This document shows positions 1 to 8,041 of a DNA stretch of 64,000 nucleotides, piece after piece. A program made the position numbers and the translations under genes. Each line of letters starts with the position of its first letter. Position 1 is the stretch's first letter. The DNA is taken from NCBI GenBank assembly GCA_040902655.1, contig JBBDWV010000037.1:20585-84584 (forward strand), read 5' to 3'. The notes under the pieces were generated by a model. It had not been told where the DNA came from. It was given only the letters and a program-made list of their open reading frames with translations, and made no database searches. This stretch comes from Mycobacteriales bacterium. Its GTDB lineage: Bacteria > Actinomycetota > Actinomycetes > Mycobacteriales > SCTD01.

Positions 1-59
<59 letters not shown>

Positions 60-492
60 GGGCAGGCAGTGCGTCGCTCACCGGGACGGCCGCGTGTCGC
101 TCACCGGGACGGCCGGCCGCCGGCATCTGGCGGCAGCTGGCGGCAGAGCCGAGCCAGGGTTGCCGACGCTCCAAGAGCTGTCGGCCACACCGGACAGTCA
201 CCGCGCAACGCACACACAGTGCTGTCGCGCCGCCGCAGCAGCTCTCGTCGCGCATCTTGCGCAGGCTCTTGTCGAGCGTCTTCTCGTTGACGCCGTCGAG
301 CTTGCAGGTGCCCTCGACCGTCCTGCGCACCAGGACGCTGTAGGACAGCCAGCAGGACCGCTGGCAGCTCGCCCGCTGCGTGCCCGTACAGGGAGCGGGT
401 CAGGGGCGGCGTTTCACGGGTACTGGCGGTCAGGACAGCGAGCGGCCCCCGAGCCTGGGTTTTCGCAGGTCAGGGGCCGTGTGCACTGGTTG
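60..492. other. Unassigned region with a possible decayed reading frame
   Basis: No convincing gene starts here. A 20-bp direct repeat (GTCGCTCACCGGGACGGCCG) occurs near 72 and 94, and one copy of the dispersed 16-bp motif lies at 190-205. On the minus strand one frame is open from about 400 to the left edge. Its middle reads like protein (a Cys-rich part, then VEGTCKLDGVNEKTLDKSLR), but I see no good start codon or ribosome binding site and recognise no family. It may be a gene remnant. Confidence 0.35.
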
Positions 493-574
493 TGGCGGGT
501 GAAGGGTTCGAACCTTCGTAGGCTGAGCCGGCAGATTTACAGTCTGCTCCCTTTGACCACTCGGGCAACCCGCC
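493..574 (-). tRNA. tRNA-Tyr (anticodon GTA)
   Basis: Read on the minus strand, the 82-nt gene folds as a class II tRNA. The acceptor stem GGCGGGT pairs with ACCCGCC and is followed by discriminator A. The anticodon arm is GCAGA-CTGTAAA-TCTGC, giving GTA for Tyr. There is a long variable arm, and the T arm is GAAGG-TTCGAAC-CCTTC. CCA is not encoded. Confidence 0.97.
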
Positions 575-631
575 CAGCGCGCTCCCCAAGGGGGAGCGCG
601 GGAGACGATAGCAACTCGAGGAGGACATCCC

Positions 632-1120
632 GTGGCGGACCCGTCATTCGACGTCGTGAGCAAGGTCGACCGCCAGGAGGTCGACAACGCGCTGAACCAG
701 GCCGCCAAGGAGGCGGCCACCCGCTACGACTTCAAGGGCACCGGCGCCTCGATCGAGTGGTCCGGCGAGTCCATTCTGATCAAGGCTGGCTCGGAGGAAC
801 GCTGCAACGCCCTGCTCGACGTCTTCAAGGAGAAACTGGTCAAGCGGCAGGTGTCGCTCAAGACGCTGGATGCAGGGGAGCCCGAGCAGAGCGGCAAGGA
901 GTACCGACTGACCGCCAAGGTCGACGAGGGCATCTCGCAGGACAACGCGAAGAAGGTCAGCAAGCTGGTCCGCGACGAGGGGCCCAAGGGTGTGCAGGCG
1001 CAGATCCAGGGAGACCAGCTACGCATCTCCGCGAAGAAGAAGGACGACCTGCAGGCCGTCATCGCCCTGCTCAAGGGGGCCGACTTCGACTTCGCGCTGC
1101 AGTTCACCAACTACCGGTAG
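632..1120 (+). CDS. yajQ: YajQ family nucleotide-binding protein
   Basis: The 162-residue product is the usual length for YajQ/UPF0234. It starts with the family signature [20 protein letters not shown] and continues with TRYDFKGT. Some members bind cyclic di-GMP and others are reported to bind nucleic acid, so the ligand here is not established. The GTG start follows a GAGGAGG ribosome binding site by a normal distance. The 3' end overlaps the convergent htpX stop region by 10 bp, so the two genes meet tail to tail with no terminator spacer. Confidence 0.93.
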   Translation: MADPSFDVVSKVDRQEVDNALNQAAKEAATRYDFKGTGASIEWSGESILIKAGSEERCNALLDVFKEKLVKRQVSLKTLDAGEPEQSGKEYRLTAKVDEGISQDNAKKVSKLVRDEGPKGVQAQIQGDQLRISAKKKDDLQAVIALLKGADFDFALQFTNYR

Positions 1121-1968
1121 CCGGCCATCTGCTCGAGGCGGGCGACCCGCTCGGCCATCGGCGGGTGAGTGCTGAACAGCTTGCCGAGGCCGCCACCGCG
1201 GAACGGATTGGCGATCATCAGCGAGCTGGTCGGCGCCAGCGACGGATCCTCCACCAGTGGGCGCGCGGCCGTTCCGCGCTCGAGCTTGCGCAGGGCGCTG
1301 GCCAGCGCCAGCGGGTCGCCGGTGACGCCGGCGCCGGTGAGGTCGGCCTGGTACTCCCGGCTGCGGCTGATCGCCATCTGGATCACACCGGCCGCGATCG
1401 GGCCGAGGACGATCAGCAGCAGGCTGGAGAAGATGTTGCCGCCGTCACGGTCGCGACCGCCGAAGATCATGGCGAACTGCGCCATGTGGGCGACGAAGGT
1501 GATGACCGTGGCCAGGGCCGCGGCAACGGAGGCTATGAGGATGTCGCGGTTGCCGACGTGGGCCAGCTCGTGACCCAGCACGCCCCGCAGCTCACGTTCG
1601 TCGAGCAGCTCCAGGATCCCCTCGGTACAACAGACCGCGGCGTTCTGCGGGTTGCGCCCGGTGGCGAAGGCGTTCGGCGCCGCGGTCGGGCTGAGGTAGA
1701 GCCGCGGCATCGGCATCTTCATGCTGTGCGCCAGCTCGCCGACGATCGCGTACAGCCGCGGGTGCTGCACCTGGCTGACCGGATAGGCGCGCATGCTCTT
1801 GAGCGCGAGCTTGTCACTGTAGAAGTACGAGTAGCCGTTCACGCCGAGCGCGACGACCAGGGCGAGCACCAGGCCGCCCGAGCCGAACTGCGCGCCGACG
1901 AACAGGATGATGCTGGACAGCAGGCCCAGCAGCAGAGCGGTCTTGAGCCCGTTGCGGTGCGCGTGCAC
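1111..1968 (-). CDS. htpX: HtpX-type membrane zinc metalloprotease
   Basis: This 285-residue M48B protease has two N-terminal membrane segments ([15 protein letters not shown] and [17 protein letters not shown]) and the zinc motif HELAH in [13 protein letters not shown]. Two further hydrophobic segments follow. The zinc-ligand region continues with [11 protein letters not shown]. HtpX degrades misfolded or damaged membrane proteins from the cytoplasmic face. The frame is open further upstream, but the GTG at 1968 directly follows GGAGGAGGGG and gives the standard HtpX N-terminus. The upstream extension is Arg/Ser repeat junk encoded by tandem repeats. The gene is convergent with and overlaps yajQ. 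Confidence 0.93.
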   Translation of the reverse strand: MHAHRNGLKTALLLGLLSSIILFVGAQFGSGGLVLALVVALGVNGYSYFYSDKLALKSMRAYPVSQVQHPRLYAIVGELAHSMKMPMPRLYLSPTAAPNAFATGRNPQNAAVCCTEGILELLDERELRGVLGHELAHVGNRDILIASVAAALATVITFVAHMAQFAMIFGGRDRDGGNIFSSLLLIVLGPIAAGVIQMAISRSREYQADLTGAGVTGDPLALASALRKLERGTAARPLVEDPSLAPTSSLMIANPFRGGGLGKLFSTHPPMAERVARLEQMAGYR

Positions 1969-2271
1969 TGCCCCTCCTCCATGCGATGTGCGTGCGCCGG
2001 GTAGAACGCCGCCGCAGGGCTGCGCGTTCCGGGGGCGGTTCGGGCTGCGAGCCCGGCGGCTGCGAGCCCGACGGCTGGGAGCCCGACGGCTGGGAGCCCG
2101 ACGGCTGGGAGCGAAGACATGCACCTCCGAAGGCTGCCTGCCGCTGCCTGCGGCCGACAGGCTCGACCGGGAGGCAGCGGGGCGAGGTGCACGTCCTGCC
2201 TCCCGGCTGCACGCCCGCATGGCGGGCTCGCAGGTCACCCATTCGGCCCGATCGACCTGGCCGGCAGCCGC
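1969..2271. other. Intergenic region between the nuoI-like gene and htpX
   Basis: This 303-bp spacer upstream of htpX contains the 15-bp tandem repeat described separately. It holds no reading frame I would call a gene. Any htpX promoter must lie here, but I see no clear -35/-10 pair. Confidence 0.6.
2049..2108. repeat. 15-bp tandem repeat, four units
   Basis: The unit GAGCCCGACGGCTGG occurs three times exactly (2064-2108), preceded by one variant unit (GAGCCCGGCGGCTGC, 2049-2063). It is intergenic, upstream of htpX. Confidence 0.9.
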
Positions 2272-2745
2272 TCAGCGGGCGGCGCGGGCGGCGGCGATGG
2301 CATCCAGCCGCTCGGCGGCGGTGACCTCTTCGGCCGGCTCGGCCGCCGGGTCCAGCGGCGGAGGCGGCGGCACGCCGGCGATCCAGGTGCGCAACTCCTC
2401 GCGTTCCTCGACCAGCGCCGGCCGCGATGGCTCGGCCGGGACGAGGTCCGGCGCCCAGAACAGCGCGTCGAACGGGCAGACCTCGACGCAGATGCCGCAG
2501 TACATGCACAGCGACCAGTCGACGGCGAAGCGGTCCAGGACGTTGTGCACCCGGGGCCGTCCACCGGGCCGGGCCGGCGGAGCCGACTCGGTGTGGCCCT
2601 CGATGAACAGGCACCAGTCGGGGCACTCCCGCGCGCAGAGCATGCAGACGGTGCAGTTCTCCTCGAGCAGGCCGATCGTGCCACGGCTACGCGCGGGCGG
2701 CGCGGCACCCGGCTCCACCTCCTGACCCCGCTCCACCTCGTTCAC
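2272..2745 (-). CDS. NuoI-like 2x[4Fe-4S] ferredoxin subunit (second copy)
   Basis: This 157-residue protein has two ferredoxin-type motifs, [12 protein letters not shown] near residue 30 and [12 protein letters not shown] near residue 77. Each has the CxxCxxCxxxCP spacing, as in Complex I subunit NuoI. The C-terminal half is Pro/Ala/Glu-rich. The GTG start overlaps the TGA of the nuoC-like gene (GTGA), so translation is probably coupled. It is a paralogue of nuoI at 11159 and ends a short nuoB-nuoC-nuoI set without a nuoD. It probably carries electrons between iron-sulfur clusters in a variant module, but its partner is unknown. Confidence 0.85.
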   Translation of the reverse strand: MNEVERGQEVEPGAAPPARSRGTIGLLEENCTVCMLCARECPDWCLFIEGHTESAPPARPGGRPRVHNVLDRFAVDWSLCMYCGICVEVCPFDALFWAPDLVPAEPSRPALVEEREELRTWIAGVPPPPPLDPAAEPAEEVTAAERLDAIAAARAAR

Positions 2746-3326
2746 GGCAGCGGCTCGCCCGGCGGGACCGGGGGCGGGGCACCGGGCGGCAGCAGGCGGC
2801 GCCGACCGGCGGGGCGGCCCGGTCCGGCATCGGCCGGGTCGACCGCACCCGGCCACGGCTGCATCCGCGCCGCCAGGACCCGCTCCTTGCGCAGCGGATG
2901 GCCGTCGAAGCCGTCCGGCAGCAGCAGTGGCAGGTGCGCCGGACGGCCGTCGAAGGTGAGCCCGAACATCTCGGCTGCCTCCCGCTCGTGCCAGGCCGCG
3001 CCGGCGAACACCGCGGTCAGCGTGGGCACCCGCGGGTCGCTGCGCGGACAGCGGGTGCGCAGGTGGAAGCCGTGCCGCGCGCGCACCGACCACAGCCGCA
3101 CGACCACGTCGAAGCCGTCGGGGTGCTCGTCCACCGCGAGCAGCACGTCGAAGAACGTCCCGTCGAGCGCGGCGTCGTCGCGGCACGCCGCCACCGCGTG
3201 CGTCCACTGCCCGCGCTCCACGTCGGCGGTGACGACGTCGTACGACGACGTGACACGGGCGTCGGGCAGCACCGCCGACAACCGTGCCACCAGGTCGATC
3301 CCGGCGGGACCGGTCGACGGGCTCAC
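2742..3326 (-). CDS. NuoC-like NADH dehydrogenase subunit (second copy)
   Basis: The product is 194 residues. It contains the NuoC 30-kDa subunit signature [18 protein letters not shown] followed by [17 protein letters not shown], which matches the equivalent block of the main nuoC ([17 protein letters not shown]). The start is GTG overlapping the TGA of the nuoB-like gene. The C-terminal tail after the signature is Pro/Gly/Arg-rich. NuoC normally sits in the hydrophilic connecting arm with NuoB, NuoD and NuoI. Here a NuoD partner is absent, so the protein may use the NuoD of the main operon or serve another complex. Confidence 0.85.
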   Translation of the reverse strand: MSPSTGPAGIDLVARLSAVLPDARVTSSYDVVTADVERGQWTHAVAACRDDAALDGTFFDVLLAVDEHPDGFDVVVRLWSVRARHGFHLRTRCPRSDPRVPTLTAVFAGAAWHEREAAEMFGLTFDGRPAHLPLLLPDGFDGHPLRKERVLAARMQPWPGAVDPADAGPGRPAGRRRLLPPGAPPPVPPGEPLP

Positions 3327-3748
3327 GGCAGCGACCGGCCGAGGGCATCGAGCGCGTCGAGCAACGCCTGGGGCCGGGGTGGGCAGCCGGGGACGTAGTG
3401 GTCGACCGGCACGAGCAGGTCGACGCCGGCGGTGACGCAGTAGGAGTCCCAGTACGGCCCACCGCTGCTGGCACAGGCGCCGAACGCGATGACCCGCACG
3501 GGCTGCGGCAGCTCGGCGTGCAGGCGCTGCACGAGCGGGGCGAGCTTGCTGGTGACGGTCCCCGAGACCACCATGACCTGCACCTCTCGCTCGTCCCCGG
3601 CGTAGGGGACGCGGCCCTGTCCCTGCGCGAGCGCGGCGACCATCGCCTCGACGGCGCAGCAGGCGAGTCCCACGTTGAGGACGGTCAAGGTGTAGCGCCT
3701 GCCCCGGTCGAGGACCAGGGTGGCGGGTGCGGACGACAGGGCGGGCAC
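3323..3748 (-). CDS. NuoB-like [4Fe-4S] subunit (second copy)
   Basis: This 141-residue protein is shorter than the main NuoB (197 residues), lacking the C-terminal tail. It keeps all ligand motifs for cluster N2: [16 protein letters not shown] and [10 protein letters not shown] preserved N2 site argues for a working electron-transfer subunit and not a relic. The GTG start lies 3 bp after the polyprenyl synthase stop, so the set is probably a tail of the nuo transcript. The next gene (nuoC-like) overlaps by GTGA. Confidence 0.87.
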   Translation of the reverse strand: MPALSSAPATLVLDRGRRYTLTVLNVGLACCAVEAMVAALAQGQGRVPYAGDEREVQVMVVSGTVTSKLAPLVQRLHAELPQPVRVIAFGACASSGGPYWDSYCVTAGVDLLVPVDHYVPGCPPRPQALLDALDALGRSLP

Positions 3749-3751
3749 CGG

Positions 3752-4750
3752 TCAGCCGGTGCGGGCCAGGACGAAGTCGGTGAGCGCGTCGAGCGCCTGG
3801 CGTACGGGCCCCGACGGCAGGTCCGCCGCCACCGCACGGGCCTGCTCGACGCACGCGGCGAGCCGCTCGCGGGCCAGGTCCATCGCGGGGTGCGCACGCA
3901 GTAGCCCCAGCGCCTCGTCCAGCCGGCCGTCGTCGGCGAGGTCGCCCTCGAGCAACTCGCGCAGCCGGGCGCTGTCACCGTCCCGGTCGGCGAGCACCAA
4001 CAGCACCGGGAGCGTCCGGATGCCCTCGCGCAGATCGGTGCCGGGTGTCTTGCCGGACTGGCCGGTTTCGGAGAGCACGTCGATGAGGTCGTCGGAGAGT
4101 TGGAACGCGGCGCCGAAGACCTCGCCGAAGCGGGCGACCGTCTCGACGTCGGCCGGCGGGGCTCCGGCCATCAGCGCGCCGAGCCGGGCGGAGGTGCCCA
4201 GCAGCGAGCCGGTCTTGTCGGCCACCACCTGCAGGTGGTGCTCCACCGGATCCTGCCCCGCAGCCGGGCCGGCCGTCTCGGAGATCTGTCCCTCGACCAG
4301 CCGGGCGAACGTGCGCGCCTGGATGTGCGTGGCCTCGGTACCCAGGCCGGCGGTGAGATCGGACGCGCGGGCGAACAGGAAGTCGCCGGTGAGGATCGCG
4401 ACGGTGTTGGTCCAGCGGGCGTTCGCGGAGGCGGCGCCCCGCCGCACCTCGGCCTCGTCCATGACGTCGTCGTGGTAGAGCGTGGCCAGGTGGGTGAGCT
4501 CGACGACGACGGCGGCGTCGATCACGCCGGGCGCGGCCGGCTCACCCAGGCGCGCGGCCAACAGGGCGAGCAGCGGGCGCACCCGCTTACCTCCTGCGTG
4601 GACGAGGTGCCGGCCGGCCTCGTCGAGCATCGGATGCGCACTCCTCACGACCTCGCGCAGCCGCTCCTCGACGACCTCCAGGTCGTCCTGCACCGCCGCA
4701 GCCAGCGCCGGATCGGCGGCCTCGAGGACGGCGCCCCCGCCTACGCCCAT
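3752..4750 (-). CDS. Polyprenyl diphosphate synthase (trans type)
   Basis: The 332-residue product is a trans-isoprenyl diphosphate synthase with the first Asp-rich motif DDVMD at residues 94-98 and the second DDLID at 220-224. GGKRVRP near residue 53 binds the allylic diphosphate. Chain length cannot be read with certainty. The location beside nuo, menJ and menG points to the side chain of menaquinone. The ATG overlaps the last base of the nuoN stop (TGATG), indicating coupling. Family members make C30-C50 chains from farnesyl or geranylgeranyl diphosphate and IPP. Confidence 0.92.
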   Translation of the reverse strand: MGVGGGAVLEAADPALAAAVQDDLEVVEERLREVVRSAHPMLDEAGRHLVHAGGKRVRPLLALLAARLGEPAAPGVIDAAVVVELTHLATLYHDDVMDEAEVRRGAASANARWTNTVAILTGDFLFARASDLTAGLGTEATHIQARTFARLVEGQISETAGPAAGQDPVEHHLQVVADKTGSLLGTSARLGALMAGAPPADVETVARFGEVFGAAFQLSDDLIDVLSETGQSGKTPGTDLREGIRTLPVLLVLADRDGDSARLRELLEGDLADDGRLDEALGLLRAHPAMDLARERLAACVEQARAVAADLPSGPVRQALDALTDFVLARTG

Positions 4751-6288
4751 CAGTAGACGAACTGTGAGGCGCGGGCCGCCAGGTCCAGGACCGGCTGGGG
4801 CAGGATGCCGAGCACGACGGTGACGGCCAGACCGAGCGCGACGGCGCCAGCGGTGTAGGCGCTGGGAACCGACACGGTCGGCCCGTCGAGCGCCGGCTCG
4901 CTGAAGAACATCAGCACGACCACCCGGGCGTAGAAGAACGCCGTCACCGCGCTGGTCACGACACCGACGACGACCAGCCCGATGGCGCCGCTGTCGACCG
5001 CCGCGGTGAACACCGCGAACTTGGCCATGAAGCCGCTGGTGAGGGGGATGCCGGCCAGCGCGAACAGCAGGAACGCGAAGGTCGCCGCCACCAGCGGGCT
5101 CTTGCGTCCCAGGCCGGCCCACTGCGCCAGATGGGTCGCCTCACCGCTGCTGTCCCGCACCAGCGTGACGATGGCGAAGGCGGCCAGCGTGGTGAAGCCG
5201 TAGGCCAGCAGGTAGAACAGCGTGCCCGAGAGCCCCTCGGGGCTGAGGGCGACCACGCCGACCAGGATGAAGCCGGTGTGCGCGACCGCGGAGTAGGCCA
5301 GCATCCGCTTGACGTCGGTCTGGGTCACGGCCAGGAGTGCGCCGATCACCATGGTCAGGATCGCGATGCCCCACATCATCGGGCGCCAGTCCCACTCGGT
5401 GCGCCCGAAGCCGACGTAGAAGACGCGCAGCAGCGCGCCGAAGGCGGCGATCTTGGTGCAGGAGGCCATCAGCGCGGTGACCGGTGTCGGCGCTCCCTGG
5501 TAGACGTCGGGCGTCCAGGCCTGGAACGGCACGGCCCCGACCTTGAACAGCAGACCGACCGCGAGCATCGCGAGGCCGACGAACAGCAGCGCCTCGTTGG
5601 ACTGCGCCAGGCCGGTCGCAGCGAAGATGTCACCGAGGTCGACGCTGCCGGCGTAGCCGTACAGCAGTGCGACGCCGTAGAGGAAGAAGGCGGAGGCGAA
5701 GGCGCCGAGCAGGAAGTACTTTACGGCGGCCTCCTGCGAGAGCAGGCGGCGCCGGCGGGCGAGCCCGGCCATGAGGTACAGCGGCAGGGACAGCACCTCG
5801 AGTGCGATGAACATCAGGATGAGGTTGTTCGACGCCGGGAACAGCATCATTCCGCCGAGGCTGAACATCGCCAGCGGGTAGATCTCGGTCTGCACGTCGG
5901 TCGCCTCGGCCAGCGCGACGTCCTCGCGCGAGCCGGGCAGGACGGAGGCCCGGGCGACGACGGCGCCACCGGAGGCGTCGAGTGACCGCTCGCTCAGCAG
6001 CAGGATCGCCGCCAGTCCGACCACGGCCAGCGTCCCCTGCAGGAACAGCGTCGGCCCGTCCACGGCGATCGCGTCGGCGAACACGAGCTGCTCGGTACCG
6101 GCGAGGGAGACGATCGCGACGAGCGCGCCGAGCAGGCCGAGAACGGCGGTGACGATCTGCAGGGAGCGCCGCCGGGCCGCGGGGGCGAACGCCTCCACGA
6201 GCACGCCGATCAGGGCGGCCGTGAAGACGAGGAGCATCGGGACGATCGGCCCGTAGGCCAGCTCAGGGGACTGGATGTCGGTGGGCAT
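4750..6288 (-). CDS. nuoN: NADH-quinone oxidoreductase subunit N
   Basis: This 512-residue antiporter-like subunit of Complex I has about 14 hydrophobic helices. It carries the proton-translocation signature KVGAVPFQAWTPDVYQGAPTPVTALMA in mid-protein (conserved Lys and the PDVYQGAP loop). It pumps protons across the cytoplasmic membrane as part of the membrane arm. It is the last subunit in canonical nuoA-N order, 7 bp after nuoM, and is followed directly by the polyprenyl synthase gene. The ATG start at 6288 fits the family N-terminus. Confidence 0.96.
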   Translation of the reverse strand: MPTDIQSPELAYGPIVPMLLVFTAALIGVLVEAFAPAARRRSLQIVTAVLGLLGALVAIVSLAGTEQLVFADAIAVDGPTLFLQGTLAVVGLAAILLLSERSLDASGGAVVARASVLPGSREDVALAEATDVQTEIYPLAMFSLGGMMLFPASNNLILMFIALEVLSLPLYLMAGLARRRRLLSQEAAVKYFLLGAFASAFFLYGVALLYGYAGSVDLGDIFAATGLAQSNEALLFVGLAMLAVGLLFKVGAVPFQAWTPDVYQGAPTPVTALMASCTKIAAFGALLRVFYVGFGRTEWDWRPMMWGIAILTMVIGALLAVTQTDVKRMLAYSAVAHTGFILVGVVALSPEGLSGTLFYLLAYGFTTLAAFAIVTLVRDSSGEATHLAQWAGLGRKSPLVAATFAFLLFALAGIPLTSGFMAKFAVFTAAVDSGAIGLVVVGVVTSAVTAFFYARVVVLMFFSEPALDGPTVSVPSAYTAGAVALGLAVTVVLGILPQPVLDLAARASQFVY

Positions 6289-6295
6289 GTCGTCC

Positions 6296-8041
6296 TCAGC
6301 GGCTCGGACCGGCGGCGGAGCCGCGGCCCTGGGTCGGTGGCGGGTCGGCGGCGCCGGCGTCCTGCATGGTGGCGTTCACCGCGGGCGTGATGACGTCCGT
6401 CAGCGGCTTCGGATAGAAGCCCAGGAAGATCATCAGTGCCAGCAGCGGGGCCACGGCGAGCACCTCGCGCAGGTGCAGGTCGCGGATGGAACTGATCCCG
6501 GCCGGCAGGCGGAGCGGGCCCTGCATCGTGCGCTGGTACATCAGCAGGATGTAGAGGGCAGCCAGGATGACCCCGATCGCCGCCAGCACCGCCGCGACCG
6601 GATAGCGCGCGTAGGTGCCGAGCAGGACGAGGAACTCGCTGATGAACGTGGAGAGCCCGGGCAGCGCCAGCGAGGACAGGCCGGCGAGCAGGAAGGTTCC
6701 CGCCAGCAGTGGCGCGACGGCGGCCACGCCGGAGTAGTCGCCGGTCAGCCGGCTGCGACCGCGGGCGATGAGGAAGCCGACGACGAGGAACAGCGCGCCG
6801 GTCGACAGGCCGTGGTTGACCATGTAGAGCACCGCGCCGGTCTGCGCCTGGCTGGTGAAGGCGAAGATACCCAGGCCGATGAAGCCGAAGTGCGCGATGG
6901 AGGTGTAGGACACCAGCCGCTTGAGGTCCTTCTGGCCCATCGCCAGCAGCGCGCCGTAGAGGATTCCGATGACGCACAGGACGACGATGTACGGGCCGAG
7001 GATGCGGCTGGCCTCGGGGAACAGCGGCAGGCAGTAGCGCAGGAACCCGAAGGTGCCGACCTTGTCGAGGATGCCGACCAGCAGCACCGCTCCACCGACC
7101 GGCGCCTCGGCACCCGCGTCGGGCAGCCAGGTGTGGAACGGGAACAGCGGGGCCTTGATGGCGAAGGCGATGAAGAAGCCGCTGAACAGCGCGATCTCCA
7201 CCCCGGTGCTCATCTGCAGCCCGACCAGCTGCTCGAAGGCGAAGGTGCCCTGGCCGTCCGGGTCGTTGCCGGCCGAGACGACGTAGAGGCCGATGACGGC
7301 TGCCAGCATGAGCAGCCCGCCGGCCAGGCTGAACAGCAGGAACTTCACCGCGGCGTACGACCGGCGCGGACCGCCGTAGCTGCCGATGATGAAGTACATC
7401 GGGATGAGCATCGCCTCGAAGAAGACGTAGAACAGGAAGACGTCGGTGGCGGCGAAGACACCGATCATCATCGTCTCGAGCACCAGCAGCAGCGCGAAGA
7501 AGGTGGGCACGCTGCGCTTGCGCGGGGGGTCGCCGGCGGGCGGCTCGGTGCCGGCCGGCGGGGCGGCGACCGGCGGGTCGAGAACCGCGGTGCCGCCCCC
7601 CGAGTGGGTGGCGGTCTCGGCCGCCCGGCCGGTGTCCGGTGAGACCGAGCGGATCGGCCCGGACGTGGTCGTGCGTGTCGCGGCGCCGGCCACGATCCCA
7701 GCCGGCTCGGGCACCGGGTCCGCCTCGTGCCAGCCGGCCAGCACCACGACCGGCACCAGCACCGCGACGAGAGCGATGAGCACCAGCGCGATCCCGTCGA
7801 CGCCGAGGGCGTACTGCACACCGAAAGCGGGGATCCAGTCGTGCGCCTCGGTGAACTGGAAGCGGTCGCCCGTCGGGGCGAACGCCGCACTGATCGCGAT
7901 CGTCAGAGCGAGCACGACGAGCGACGTGGCCAGCGCGACCTGCTTGGCCAGCAGGTCCCGGCCGCGTGGCAGCGCCGCGATGACCGACGCGCCGACGAGC
8001 GGCACGAGGCCGAGAATCGTCAGCCAGGGCAGGTCGCTCAT
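6296..8041 (-). CDS. nuoM: NADH-quinone oxidoreductase subunit M
   Basis: The 581-residue antiporter-like subunit contains the NuoM signature KAPLFPFHTWLPDAGAEAPVGGAVLL. Conserved acidic and lysine residues of the proton path are visible (LVLETMMIGVF, DLKRLVSYTSIAHFG). About residues 106-177 form a Pro/Ala/Thr-rich insertion between two membrane segments, making the protein longer than the roughly 500-residue enterobacterial form. The ATG overlaps the nuoL stop by 4 bp (ATGA). It functions in proton pumping in the membrane arm. Confidence 0.96.
   Translation of the reverse strand: MSDLPWLTILGLVPLVGASVIAALPRGRDLLAKQVALATSLVVLALTIAISAAFAPTGDRFQFTEAHDWIPAFGVQYALGVDGIALVLIALVAVLVPVVVLAGWHEADPVPEPAGIVAGAATRTTTSGPIRSVSPDTGRAAETATHSGGGTAVLDPPVAAPPAGTEPPAGDPPRKRSVPTFFALLLVLETMMIGVFAATDVFLFYVFFEAMLIPMYFIIGSYGGPRRSYAAVKFLLFSLAGGLLMLAAVIGLYVVSAGNDPDGQGTFAFEQLVGLQMSTGVEIALFSGFFIAFAIKAPLFPFHTWLPDAGAEAPVGGAVLLVGILDKVGTFGFLRYCLPLFPEASRILGPYIVVLCVIGILYGALLAMGQKDLKRLVSYTSIAHFGFIGLGIFAFTSQAQTGAVLYMVNHGLSTGALFLVVGFLIARGRSRLTGDYSGVAAVAPLLAGTFLLAGLSSLALPGLSTFISEFLVLLGTYARYPVAAVLAAIGVILAALYILLMYQRTMQGPLRLPAGISSIRDLHLREVLAVAPLLALMIFLGFYPKPLTDVITPAVNATMQDAGAADPPPTQGRGSAAGPSR

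Noticed and set aside
94-2004. Long plus-strand open frame across the tRNA, yajQ and htpX
   Set aside because: It is antisense to htpX and out of frame with yajQ, and its translation is Arg/Ala/Gln-rich with no family features, as expected for shadow frames in high-GC DNA.
1969-2238. N-terminal extension of htpX
   Set aside because: The extra 90 residues derive from tandem repeats, whereas the GTG at 1968 has an excellent ribosome binding site and the normal family N-terminus.
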